From Ophiosphaerella korrae (taxonomy: Eukaryota > Ascomycota > Dothideomycetes > Pleosporales > Phaeosphaeriaceae), in assembly GCA_028456385.1 (NCBI GenBank), contig JALNQF010000514.1:1-25270 (forward strand): a stretch of 25,270 nucleotides of DNA, in the 5' to 3' direction. The position numbers were made by a program, and so were the translations under genes. The notes beneath the pieces are model-generated. The model was not told where the DNA came from. It saw only the letters and a program-made list of their open reading frames with translations, and did not search any database. Positions within the stretch are counted from its first letter, which is position 1; the number at the start of each line of letters is the position of its first letter. Shown piece after piece: positions 11,087-21,732 of the stretch.

Positions 11087-12660
11087 TTAAGCGTAATAAA
11101 GTATAAAGAAAAAAAAGTAGCTTTTAAAAAGTTTTAAAAAGAAAAGAAAATATAACTACTAGAACTAAAAGACTTAAAAGAATAAAGTAATATAGACTAG
11201 AGTAAAAAAGCTATATCTAATAAGTTAGAAGATAAATTAGCGCAAGATAGCTTAATTTAACTAAAAAAGTAACTAAGAGAGTAGAAACTTTTTATAATAC
11301 TTAAAGAAAAAGTAAATATACTTAGAAAGTATTATAATAACCTTTAAGTAAGCTATTTTAGTATAAGAAAGACTTTAGAGAAGCTCTTAAAGCTATATAC
11401 CTAGAAAAGAGTAAGAAAGAAAGTAATAGTATATTATAATACTTACTTAAAGTACTAATAGTTAACTATAAAAAGATACTAACCTTATAAACTTTATAAC
11501 TCTTTCTACTACTAATAAGAACTTAAAAAGAAGTTATAATAGACTTTATTATAAAACTCCTTCTAAGTAAATTAATAGGTATAGTATATAACGTAATACT
11601 TATAATTATAAACTACTTAACTAAAATAGTCTACTATATCTTAGTATAGTCTAATTAGAATAAGTAAGACTTAGCTTAAGCCTAGATACGTAAAGTAATC
11701 TTACTCTATAGTATTTTAGCTAGAGTAATCTTAGATAAGAGACTATTAATAAATACTAAATACTAGAAGACTTTTTACTACTACCTTAATACTAAAAAGG
11801 TACTATCTTCTATATATTACTTATAAATAGATAAGTAAATAGAAAGATAAAATTAAACCTTAGAATAATACTTATATTACTACTATATACTAGAACAAGA
11901 TAACTAAGTAGAATAGCTACTAATAGTAGAATATATATATAATAATAGCGTAAATATAACTATAAAAGTAATACCCTTTTAAGTATACTATAGACTATAC
12001 CTAATTAGCTTAAACTAGCCGAAGGTAAACCTAACTATAGATAATAACTTCTTAGTAAATAGATTAGCTATAAAGGTAATTATAATATAATAAGAATATA
12101 AGAAAAATATTATAGTAGCTATAGAGTACTAAGAAAAGTATACTAATAAGTAAAAGATATACGTCCTATTTAAAGTAAGAGACTAAATTCTTCTATTTAT
12201 ATAGTATATTAAATTTATAAAGCTAAAAAAAAAGTAAGACTAGAAATATTTAGGACTAAAGCGTATAGTAGCTTAAATTAGCCTAACTATATTTAAAATA
12301 GATATACTTAGCTTAAGAAGAGCGTACCTAATCTTCTATACGTTACTACTAGAAAAATATACCTCTAATAGTATAATTATATAACTAGAAAACTTAATAA
12401 AAAAAGCTATAAATATAATAGATAAAGACGTATATATTATAAAAAAAGTAAGATAAAGAAAGTAAAATAAAGATAGAAAATAGCTATATCTAATAAAATA
12501 GAAAAATTACCTAGAAAACTAGAATACTTAAGAACTAGTAGCTAACCTTTCTTTAGAAGCTCTTAATTAGTTCTAAAGAAAGTATAAACTTACTTATATA
12601 CTAAGAAAGAATTATAAAAAGTAAAAAGCCTAATAAGCTAAGAATAGCTTTTACTTTAAA
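11087..12660 (+). pseudogene. pol: Element A pol continued: integrase and chromodomain
   Basis: The missing downstream half of element A pol, displaced by element B. It starts with a Lys-rich linker, then the integrase zinc-binding region (ILRKYYNN near 11312-11340). The core has Asp at 11542-11544 (IDFIIKLLLSKLIGIVYNV), Asp at 11734-11736 (VILDKRLL) and Glu at 11842-11844 (IER in the QTER position). The second Asp and the Glu are 36 codons apart, the usual D35E spacing. YNNSVNITIKVIPF and YISLN-type conserved blocks follow, and a chromodomain near 12415-12570 (IIDKDVYIIKKV, then LYLIK and a NYLE..NT.ELVANL block). The catalytic triad codons survive, but in-frame TAA/TAG are frequent. Frame is constant from 11542 to at least 12421. 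Confidence 0.85.
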
Positions 12661-12929
12661 AAAAAAATAAGTAAAAAAACTTATAGCTACTTTTACCTAT
12701 ATATAAAAGGTTTTTTACTTTAGAGGTTTTTTTTTAAGTATTTAATTATACTAATAGTAAAAAATATTAAGTCTTTAAAAAAAATACTAAGATTTTATAA
12801 ATTAGTATAAACTAGTATAATTAGACTTAGAATAGTATTAACTACTAAAGAAATCTATTTTAAGGCTATACTAAAGCTAGAGTATTATACTTAGAGTATT
12901 TAAATCTATAACTACTACTTATTACTTTA

Positions 12930-14020
12930 CTTAAGTATAATCTAAGCTAAGTTAGCTTAACTTATACTCTATTAAGTAATCCTAGGACTAACTACGTTTA
13001 CTCCTACTAGCTAAGCTTTTCTTAGTAGGAGTTCTTTTAGTATAAGCTAAAGTAGCCTAGTAAGCTACCTTAGTAGCTTATTTAGCTTCTTTAGCGTCTT
13101 TAAGAGCTTATTTAGCCTTAGTAAGAGTAATAGTACTTATACTAAAGTACTAAAAGCTATATTAGTATAATCTAAGCTAACTAAAGCTAACTAGAGTTAC
13201 TTACCTTCTTTTTAGAGGTACTAAGGATACTAGAGTTAAAATCCTCTTCTAGAGTATACTTTTTAGCGTTTTCGCGCTTAATAATACTTTACTTAGAATA
13301 ATTATAGCTAAAAAAGTAAATACTAAACTAAAACTCTTTATTAAAGCTAAGCCTACTACTATAAAAGAATAAGTACTTATAATAAAACTTATACTACTTA
13401 AAATAGGCTATATTAGCGTAATTTAAGCTAACTAGAGCTAATTAGGGTATAGAACTTACTTTTATATCTTAGCTAGGATCTTACCTACTACTTTAGTAGT
13501 AGTAGTATACTCTATACTACTAAAGCCTTCTACTTTTATAGCTACCTCTAATCTACTCTTAAAATAGTATAGAGAATCTAAAGTAAAGTAAAGAGACTAC
13601 TTAGATATTAGTATAAGCTAATCTATACTAATTTAACCTAAATAACTTATAGTAATATAATCTTAACTAGTAGTATAGTACTTCTAGTAGTACTTAATCT
13701 ATTTATTACTTTCTTATATACTAGACTATAACTAATCCTTAGAGTTTATAATATAGCTAATAAAGCTACTAGTATAGTTATTATTAGTATATGTAGATAG
13801 ATAGTATATATATAGTACTATAGTATAAAGACTATACTTATTTAAAGTATCTAAGTAATACTCTTTTATAGATTTAGGTATTATATCTTAAATTAAGTTA
13901 AAGTAATATAAACTAGCTATACTAGTACTATAGTATATAATAAGGAGGCTACCTAAGTTTTATAAAACTAGTTAGTAATAATCTATATAAAAAGAGCCTA
14001 ATTTAAGCTAATTTAGACAT
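12930..14020 (-). pseudogene. Minus-strand spliced gene remnant downstream of element A pol
   Basis: Unrecognised multi-exon gene on the minus strand. Two introns keep full fungal consensus: 13459-13408 (52 nt, GTAAGT, branch CTAAT, AG) and 13204-13157 (48 nt, GTAAGT, ACTAAT, AG). A third (13650-13600) has its donor changed from GTAAGT to ATAAGT, as RIP would do. Exon-like parts, in order, include SIKEYYLDTLNKYSLYTIV (about 13900-13830), SRLEVAIKVEGFSSIEYTTT, then KRENAKKYTLEEDFNSSILS (about 13270-13220), and a Lys/Ala-rich helix LTKAKQALKDAKEAK that looks like a coiled coil. The relation to element A is inferred from position only: element A's own 3' LTR could not be located. It could instead be an unrelated gene remnant. 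Confidence 0.45.
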
Positions 14021-15166
14021 TTTTAAAGAAGAGGTAAATAGGCTTAAAAGATATACTTAGTAGTAAATATAGAAAAGTTAGTATATAAGTAAAGAAAGTA
14101 AAGCTCTTATATATACTAATAAGAGGTACTAAAACTAAGTATAATTTTACACTAGTACGTATATATACGTAAAATTAGTAAGCTTAAGTAAAAATAAAAT
14201 TATTAAAGTAAAAGTAAAACTTTAGTTTACTTTATAACTTATATTTACTTTAAAATAGTATATATTAAGCCTTTAGAAGAAGATTTAGGAAATATATACT
14301 AATAACCTTATAGGAGCTAAAATTAGCTTAAAGTAGGTTAAGATATCTAAGGTTAACTTTCTTTTTACTTAGCTAAGATATCTAGGCCTATAAGAAGAGA
14401 TAATATTAGAAACTACTTTATCTTAAGTTAGTCTAAAGTAGTTAGCTCTAGAAGAAGGGTATATAAGCTCTTTAAAAGAATTACTAGATAGATAGTAATT
14501 ACTTTATCTACTAATATACTCTTTACTATAACCTAACTCTTTATACTCTTATTATAATGTTCCTAATTAAGTAGTAACTTAGCTTAGCTCTAAGTAACTA
14601 GGTTTTATACTAAGAGTTTAATTTTATAACTATATACTACTTTAAAAAGAAAAAAGTAGCTTATATTAAAAAGCTAAAAGAAGTAAGATATATAAGCTAG
14701 TATATAAAGAGTTATAATCTTATATTCTATATAATACTAATTAAACTTAGAAGTAGCGTAGCTACTATATGTATCTAAAATTAAGAGCTTATATACTCTA
14801 CTTATATAGCCCTCTATCTACTTATTAAAATACTAGATCTAGTATATACCTAGTTTATCTATTATTTATCTATTATTACTAACTATAATTATATAGCTAG
14901 CTAGTAGATCTATATACTAGCTACTTTAGTATACCTTTCTAGCTAGGGTAATAAAAGGTAGGATTAACTAACTAGACGTGTTAATATACTTAATTATTAT
15001 ATCCTAATTATAATTTCTTAGCTAGATAGTAATAGCTTAACTAATTATATCTAAACTTATAATAAATTTAGATATAGAAGCTACTCCTATTATAAACCTA
15101 GTTTTATTAAAGTTATATATATCTTTATTAAGTATCTTATACGCTTAGTACGTCTCTTATATAAGC
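14020..15166. other. Unassigned degenerate DNA left of element C
   Basis: RIP-type sequence without a recognisable domain. It may hold the 3' LTR of element A, which cannot be recognised because the 5' LTR is not in the window. Purine-rich patches (for example 14643-14659) are present but not diagnostic. A plus-strand frame at 14880-15170 is Arg/Lys/Tyr-rich, without a family match. Confidence 0.4.
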
Positions 15167-15171
15167 TTAAA
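15167..15171. repeat. Target-site duplication, left copy (TTAAA)
   Basis: TTAAA immediately precedes the 5' LTR of element C and is repeated right after its 3' LTR at 22174-22178. Five-bp duplications are typical of Ty3/gypsy integration. Confidence 0.85.
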
Positions 15172-15611
15172 TATTATAGCTATAATAAGAGAAAACTAAT
15201 TTAAGCTAGTTAGCCTTACTATAGATAATAGAAGTACGTACGACCTATAGAGTAACAAACTTAACTAAGAAACTAATTATAATAGAGATACGTAATAAAT
15301 TTATAATTCGCGATCTTAGTAAATATAAAGTATAAAGCTAAACACGTAATAAATTTATAATTTACAATCTTAGCAAATACGAAGTATAAAGCTAGCTAAA
15401 GGGCCTAAGTATATAGTTAGTAATAATATCTATTACTAGGATAGTATTAGCAATTTAATTATTAACTACGAGCGATAATACTAAGATAGTTATAAAATAT
15501 CCTCTATTATTATAGCTTATTGTAGATTACTATACAAGCTTTTGTTATTACTTCTTAATCTACTAATAACTAGAAGGCTACTAGGAAGTTAACCCTAGTA
15601 AGCCTATTATA
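15172..15611 (+). repeat. Element C 5' LTR
   Basis: 440 bp, starting TATTATAGCTATAATAAGAG and ending AGCCTATTATA; original TG...CA ends are mutated to TA...TA. It matches the 3' LTR throughout, with mostly C/T and G/A differences. It contains two of the 54-bp subrepeats. The primer-binding site should start near 15612, but I cannot match it to a tRNA after mutation. Confidence 0.92.
15291..15398 (+). repeat. Two tandem 54-bp subrepeats in the 5' LTR
   Basis: Units 15291-15344 and 15345-15398, each beginning CGTAATAAATTTATAATT and containing AAGTATAAAGCTA. Same units as in the inverted LTR at 119-280 (three copies) and in the 3' LTR (two copies). Confidence 0.88.
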
Positions 15612-15672
15612 CCTTACTAATTTAGTTATTATAAGAAGTAAAGCGTAAGTAGCGTATAGTCTAGCTAACACG

Positions 15673-18600
15673 ATAGTAGAAAGTTTAACTAAATAATTAA
15701 GTAAAGCCCCTAAGAGTAGTTATAAATTAGATAGTACTATATAGGAAATAATTAATGATTATATTAATAAATTAATTAATAACAAAGAAGATATAAAGAT
15801 AGTAATTAAAGCTTTAGAAACGTAGAATAAGGAACTACAAGACTACGTAAAGTAGAATAAAGTATAAATTAAAGCTATTATTAAAGGATAAAACTAAATA
15901 GAACTAATTACCTAACAACTAGAAATAAGTGCGATAAAGAAACTACCTAAGATACTTATTCTTAGAAAGTTTAATAGAATAAGGGAAGAATTAAGACCTT
16001 TTATAGTATTAGTATAACTCTAGATAGATATATAAGTACTATACTTTAATATAGAAGAGAAAAAGGTAATATATATTAGGATATACCTTAAAAAGGATAT
16101 AATAAGATAGTTTAAACCTTACTAAATAGACTATATAATATATACCCCTATAAACTAAAAGGATAAAACTAGAGCTATTTTTAGAAGTTACAAATACTTT
16201 ACTAAATAAAAAAGAGTAGTATTTAGGGATATAGATATTACCTAATAAGCTAAAAAAAAACTTAAAAGGCTTATATAAAGTAAGAGTATTCCTAAATACG
16301 TATTATAGTTAAAATAACTATTATAGAATATAGAATAAAATAAATTAGCTTTAATATTACAATTTAAATAAGAACTAAATATAAAAATTCGATATAAAAT
16401 AATTTATATAGAGAAACCTAAGATACTAGAAGTACTAAAATAAAAGGTAATTTAAATAGATAATAATCTCTAAAAATAGAAAAAGAACAAGTATAGTAGC
16501 TAAACTAGAAACTAGGACAATAGAGACCCTATAATCCTTAACGCTAATAAAGATAAGAAGAAAAAGAAGAATAAAGACTTTACGTACTTTAACTTTAGTA
16601 AGAAAAGCTACTATATAAAAGACTACTAATTGTAAAAGAAAAAGGATATAGTATATTATAAATATAGAAAACTAAGATACTTTATAAAGGATTATAGAAG
16701 TAAAGACTATAAGAAAGATAAAGAAATATAGTTAAAGATAACTAAGAAAAAGAAAGAAGTACTATAAGTATAGGCTAAGCCCTAAGAGAAAGTAGCTAGG
16801 AGTAAAGAAATATAATATATAATACTTTACTAGACCTTTTATTACAAAGATAACTACTATATATACTTTTCTACTAAATAAGGAGTAAAGTATTACTTAT
16901 AGAAGAATAGAGTAGTAGTAATAAAAGAAAAAATAAAAGCGTAGCTAAAAGAAATAGTATACGTAATAGACTTACTAATAGAAGACTTAGAAGTAGAAAA
17001 GCCTTAGACCCTATTAATATAGGCTAAAGAACTAGTACTAAATAAAGAGACTACTATAGCTTCTTCTAAAGAACTATAAAGAAGTAAGAAATAAGTTAGT
17101 ATAAGAGATATAAAGTATACCTAGCTAAATATATATAGCTATAATAGCTATATAATAATAGATATAAAGGAATAAAATAAAGAATAGAAGTTTATTTAGA
17201 GATACTTAATAGTTATAAGTATAGAGGAAGTATATAAAGACTAGAAAGAATATAATCCTAAAGAAATAAAGTTTATACTATTCTAAGAATAGATAAAATA
17301 GTATATAGTTATAGTAAGAAGAATACTTATATAAAGAGAATAGTAGTACTTTATAAAAAAGACGTAATAGATTAATAAAGCCTATATACTAAAGATACTA
17401 ATAGTATACTATATCTTAATAATAGATATACCGAGAAAAAGTAAGTACTAAGAAGGAGATAATAAAATAATAGATTTAAAACACTTAGTATACTCTAAAG
17501 TATTATAGATATTATACTAAGATAAGAATTATATTATATATAAGAACTCTAAAGTAAATAATAGTGTATAGCCTATAAGAAGAAGAAGCTATAATTATAC
17601 AAGAGTAATTCTAGTAGAAGATGTCTAAGAATAAGAAATAATCCTAGAAGATAGATACGTAGTAGTAAGACTTAGCCTAAAACTATCTAAGAAATACGTC
17701 TAAAGAGGACTATAGTATAAATATATATATAATAAATATTTAAAATACAAAGAATATAAAATTAAAGTAGAGCTATAGTGCTAAAAAGATAGATAATTTA
17801 CAAAATTACCTAAGTAAGAATAGCTAAAAGGTATAAGAGGCCTATATATTATAAAAATAAGTAAATACTAAGGAAGGAAAGTATAATTAATAATTAATAG
17901 TAGAGCTATAAAGAACTTTATATTAAAGAAGTTTATAAAAATTTAAAGAATACGTTATATAATAAAGAAATACTCTTGACAACTAAGTATAATTAAAGGA
18001 AAACTATTCTAGAAACCTATTAGGTTTAAAACAGCTCTTTCTATACTTAAACTAAAAGAGATAAAGATTAAAAATATAGTTATAGATATAATAATAATTA
18101 ATAACAAATAAGATATAATACTAAGTATACTATAGCTATAGATAACTAACCTATATATTAATTAGAGAATAGAAAAAATTAATTACTATAGAATAGATAT
18201 ATTAAAGGCTAACATAAACACCTATAGAGGAGAATTCCTAGAAGAATATAAGAAATAAGAAAAATAGCTTATAGAGCCTAAAGATTACCTTCTAGAATAT
18301 AAGCTATAGGATTTAGTAATAGAAATAGAAGAAGGAAATATTGTAGAATAGAGCCTAGTCTACTAAAAAATAAAAGAAGAGTCTAAAATTAAGTAAATAT
18401 TTATTTAAAAAGTAATAAAAAAAGGATAAATAAGAGAATCTAAATCCTTATTAGTATATAGACTTATATTTATAGATAAAAAAGAGATAAATAAAAAAAG
18501 GCCCTATATAGACTTTAGAAAAACTAACGTAGTTATAAACAAGAACTAATACTTACTACTATAAATAGATAAAATACAAGATAGGCTATAAAAAGTAAAG

Positions 18601-21105
18601 ATCTTTATAAAACTAAATATCTAAAATACTTACTACTAGATTAGAATTAAAAAAGGTAATAAATAGAAAATAGTATTTTAAACACAATAAAGACTATATA
18701 AGTACTTAGTTATACTTTTTAGACTAATAAATATACTAGTAGCCTTCTAGGAAAGAATTAATAAGGTACTAAGAGAGTACCTAGATATATTTATATTTAT
18801 ATACTTAGACAATATCCTTATATACTTAGAAATAGAAGAAGAACACGTATAATATATATACAAGGTAGTAAAGAAACTAGTAGAAGCTAAGATATTCTTT
18901 AAGATAAAGAAATACAAATTCTATATAAAGGAAATAGATTTCCTTAGGTTTATTATAGAACTAGGAAAGATTAAGATTAACTTAAGAAAAATTAAATTAA
19001 TTAACAAATAGCTAACACTAAAAAACCTAAAAGAAGTATAATAATTTTATAGGTTAGTAAACTTTTATAGAAAACTAATAGTAAGATAGTCTAAAGATAT
19101 AGAACTAATTACAAGGCTTATAAAGAAAGATACGCTATTTAAATAGACTAAAGAATATAATAAAGTATTTAATAAAATTAAGAGGAAGTTTATAGAAAAT
19201 CTAGTTCTTAGAATATATAACTTTAACCTACTAGTAATAGTAAAAATAGACGCATCTAACTTAGTCTATAGAATAGTACTAATACAAGAAGACCTAAAGA
19301 CTAAAAAAGAATAATTAGTTAAATACTTCTCTAAGAAAATAAAGTTAGTAGAGCTTAACTACCTAATCTATAATAAGAAGATACTAGTAATCTATAAAGT
19401 ATTTAAATAATAGAGAGTATACTTATAAAAAGTAAAATACTAAATAAAAGTCTATTTAGACTATAAGAATCTTATAAGATTTATAATAAATAAAGAACTA
19501 TTACAATACTATATAAGATAGTAGGAATTTCTATTAACGTTTAATATAGAAATTATATATATAAAGGGTAAGGATAACTAATTTATAGATACCTTTAGTA
19601 GAAGACTAGACTTATAAGAAGAAGTAAGCGCTACTAGTATAGTTCTAGTTAAGAACAAAAAAGGATATCTAGTCTTAAATATACCTAAAATAGCTATAAT
19701 ACTTAAGAAAAAAAATAGCGAGCTAAATAAATAGATTTAGAAGATAACGTAAGAAGTATCTAAAGAGATAAAGAAATTAAAGATCTAAAAAGGACTTATA
19801 TAAGCTTATAAAAGAATATCTATCTTAAAAAAGATCTAAAGAGAATTTATATAATAATTCTACAAGCTACTAGTATATAGATACTAAGGTATTAACAAAA
19901 TATTAAATAGGCTACTATAAGACTACTATATCCTAAAAGTAAGATAGCTAGTAATAGAAGTACTACGAGACTATATAGAATACTAGAGAAATAAATATAG
20001 TAGATATATACTATATAGGATACTATAACTAGTTAAAGTACTAGAATAACTATAAGGAGTTATTACAATAGACTTTATTATAAAATTACCTAAGTCTAAA
20101 GATCTAATATTAGAAGTTAAGTATAATAGAATCCTAATAATAGTAGATAAACTTATAAAGTACTTATACTTTAGACTATATAAAAAAAAAAGTAGGATAG
20201 AAGTTACTATATATTAGGTTCTAGGAACTATAATTAGCTAATATAGACTACTAGACAAGATTATTATAGATAGAGATATAAGATTTATATTAAAACTATA
20301 AGGAATAATAATAGTATAATTAGGAATTAAATACGCAATATCTACTATATACTACCTACAAATAAATAGATAATTAGAAAGAATAAACTAGATAGTAAAA
20401 TAGTACTTAAGATACTATCTTAACTATAACTAGAATAATTAGGTATAGTTACTACCTATAGTATAGTTAGTATATAATAGCGTAAAGAATATAGTAATAA
20501 GAGTATTACCTTTCTTTATAAACTATAGATTTAACCTTAATGTATATAGAATACTAAAACTTAAAATATCTTAGTCTCTAAGAAGAGAAAACTTCGCTAA
20601 TAGACTTAGAGACATATATAATTAATTAAGATAAGACGTAGAATTCCTATATAATTAAATAGCTAAGTACTATAATAAGAAATATAAATAGAGACCTTAA
20701 TTTAAAGAGGGAGAAAAAGTATAGTTAGTATAAAAAAATATTAAAAGTAAACAACTAAGTTTAAAACTAGACTACGTTAAGATAAAACTATATAAAGTAG
20801 AAAAAGAAGTTATACTAGTTATATTTAAGTTAAAACTACTAAGTAAGATAAGGATATACTTAACCTTCTATATAGTACTACTTAAGGTAGTACTATAGAA
20901 TATAGGACTACTAGTGTATAAAGTAGATACGTATAGAGAATAGAAAGAATAAGAAGTTAAAGAAATCCTAGTATACTAGTTCTATAATAGTAGGAACTAT
21001 TACTTAGTAAAATAGATAGGTATAGATAAGAAAGGGCAACTATAGGAAGATATATAGGAACTAGAGAATAACCTTAACTACTCTAAGAAACTAAAGGAGT
21101 TCTAA
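15673..21105 (+). pseudogene. gag-pol: Element C gag-pol polyprotein, one frame, RIP-inactivated
   Basis: 1,811 codons ending TAA at 21103-21105. The start is probably ATA at 15673 (from ATG). Gag: EIIN.YINKLINNKEDI, then two mutated zinc knuckles at 16585-16626 and 16654-16695 (for example YYKYRKLRYFIKDY, Cys to Tyr). After a long linker, protease reads LIINSRAIKNF with catalytic Asp changed to Asn at 17896-17898. RT: RPYIDFRKTNVV and YLDNILIY (YxDD mutated, 18802-18825). RNase H: KIDASNLVYRIVL, with Asp at 19249. Integrase: Asp 20071, Asp 20269 and Glu 20377, the last two 36 codons apart (D35E), all kept. The chromodomain ends the frame (about 20950-21102, YYLVKQIGIDKKGQL). All landmarks share one frame, so I see no net indel, only TAA/TAG stops at Gln and Trp positions. 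Confidence 0.92.
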
Positions 21106-21109
21106 AGTT

Positions 21110-21610
21110 AAAACCCTCTAGAGCGCCTTATAGTAAACTAAGAAAATTAGTACTACTAATAATAAATAGAGAGACGTTAGGAATATCTAATATAATAGGA
21201 GCTAGAGCAGCCTCTATAGTATCCTTAAGGTCTATCTTAACTTCTAAGGTATAAGACTATTTAGATAATTTAGCGTTATTATAGGCCTTTATCTTATAAA
21301 GACGCTCTATATAAGAATAAAGATTTACTAGCTTATAAAGAGTTAGCTTATACTTAGCTTTAGCTTCTATAAGCTATAATAATAGTATCTCTTAAGCTTA
21401 GTTAATGGCTTGCCTTATATAACTTAGTAAGAAGAGACTATATAGAAATTAAGTACTTATACTCTATAAGAGAAATACCTAAAGGAGTATATTTATATTA
21501 AATATTAGTAAGAATATACTTGCTATAATACTTACTATCCTTTAAGGAAACAAGATAAGTAAGCTTTAACTAAGTATAATAGGCGTAAGGAAATATTTTA
21601 ACTTTATTAT
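21110..21610 (-). pseudogene. Element C: minus-strand ORF-like stretch after pol
   Basis: Unrecognised, antisense to the element, between the gag-pol stop and the polypurine tract. On the minus strand, about 21570-21430 reads VKAYLSCFLKDSKYYSKYIL and PLGISLIEYKYLIS. In another frame, about 21375-21130 reads AKAKYKLTLYKLVNLYSYIE and DTIEAALAPIILDIPNVSLF. The two parts differ in frame, so an indel or an intron lies near 21400. The second part contains few stops and has a normal protein composition with few Lys/Ile runs. Function is unknown. It may be a chance open frame, since RIP creates only TAA/TAG and no TGA. Confidence 0.35.
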
Positions 21611-21718
21611 AAGTAATACAAGTAATAAGAAGATATAGAGAATAATAAAGAACTAGAAATAAATAAAGAAACTAGACTAATAACTATAGGCCTAGGGTAG
21701 AGGAACAAAAACCTACCT

Positions 21719-21732
21719 AGAGAGGAGAATAG
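21719..21732 (+). other. Element C polypurine tract
   Basis: AGAGAGGAGAATAG directly abuts the 3' LTR. It is the expected primer site for plus-strand synthesis. Confidence 0.75.

Noticed and set aside
2840..11091. Target-site duplication of element B
   Set aside because: Bases before 2845 (GAGTA) and after 11086 (TTAAG) do not match, even allowing C/T and G/A changes, so no duplication is claimed.
15612..15632. tRNA primer-binding site after the element C 5' LTR
   Set aside because: The stretch CCTTACTAATTTAG cannot be matched with confidence to a tRNA 3' end after mutation; self-priming cannot be excluded.
15673..21105. A genome using TAA and TAG as glutamine (ciliate-type code), since many stops sit at Gln positions
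   Set aside because: Stops also sit at conserved Trp positions, and Cys, Asp, Glu and Gly codons carry matching G-to-A changes. CpA/TpG loss affects LTRs and non-coding DNA alike. RIP explains all of it.
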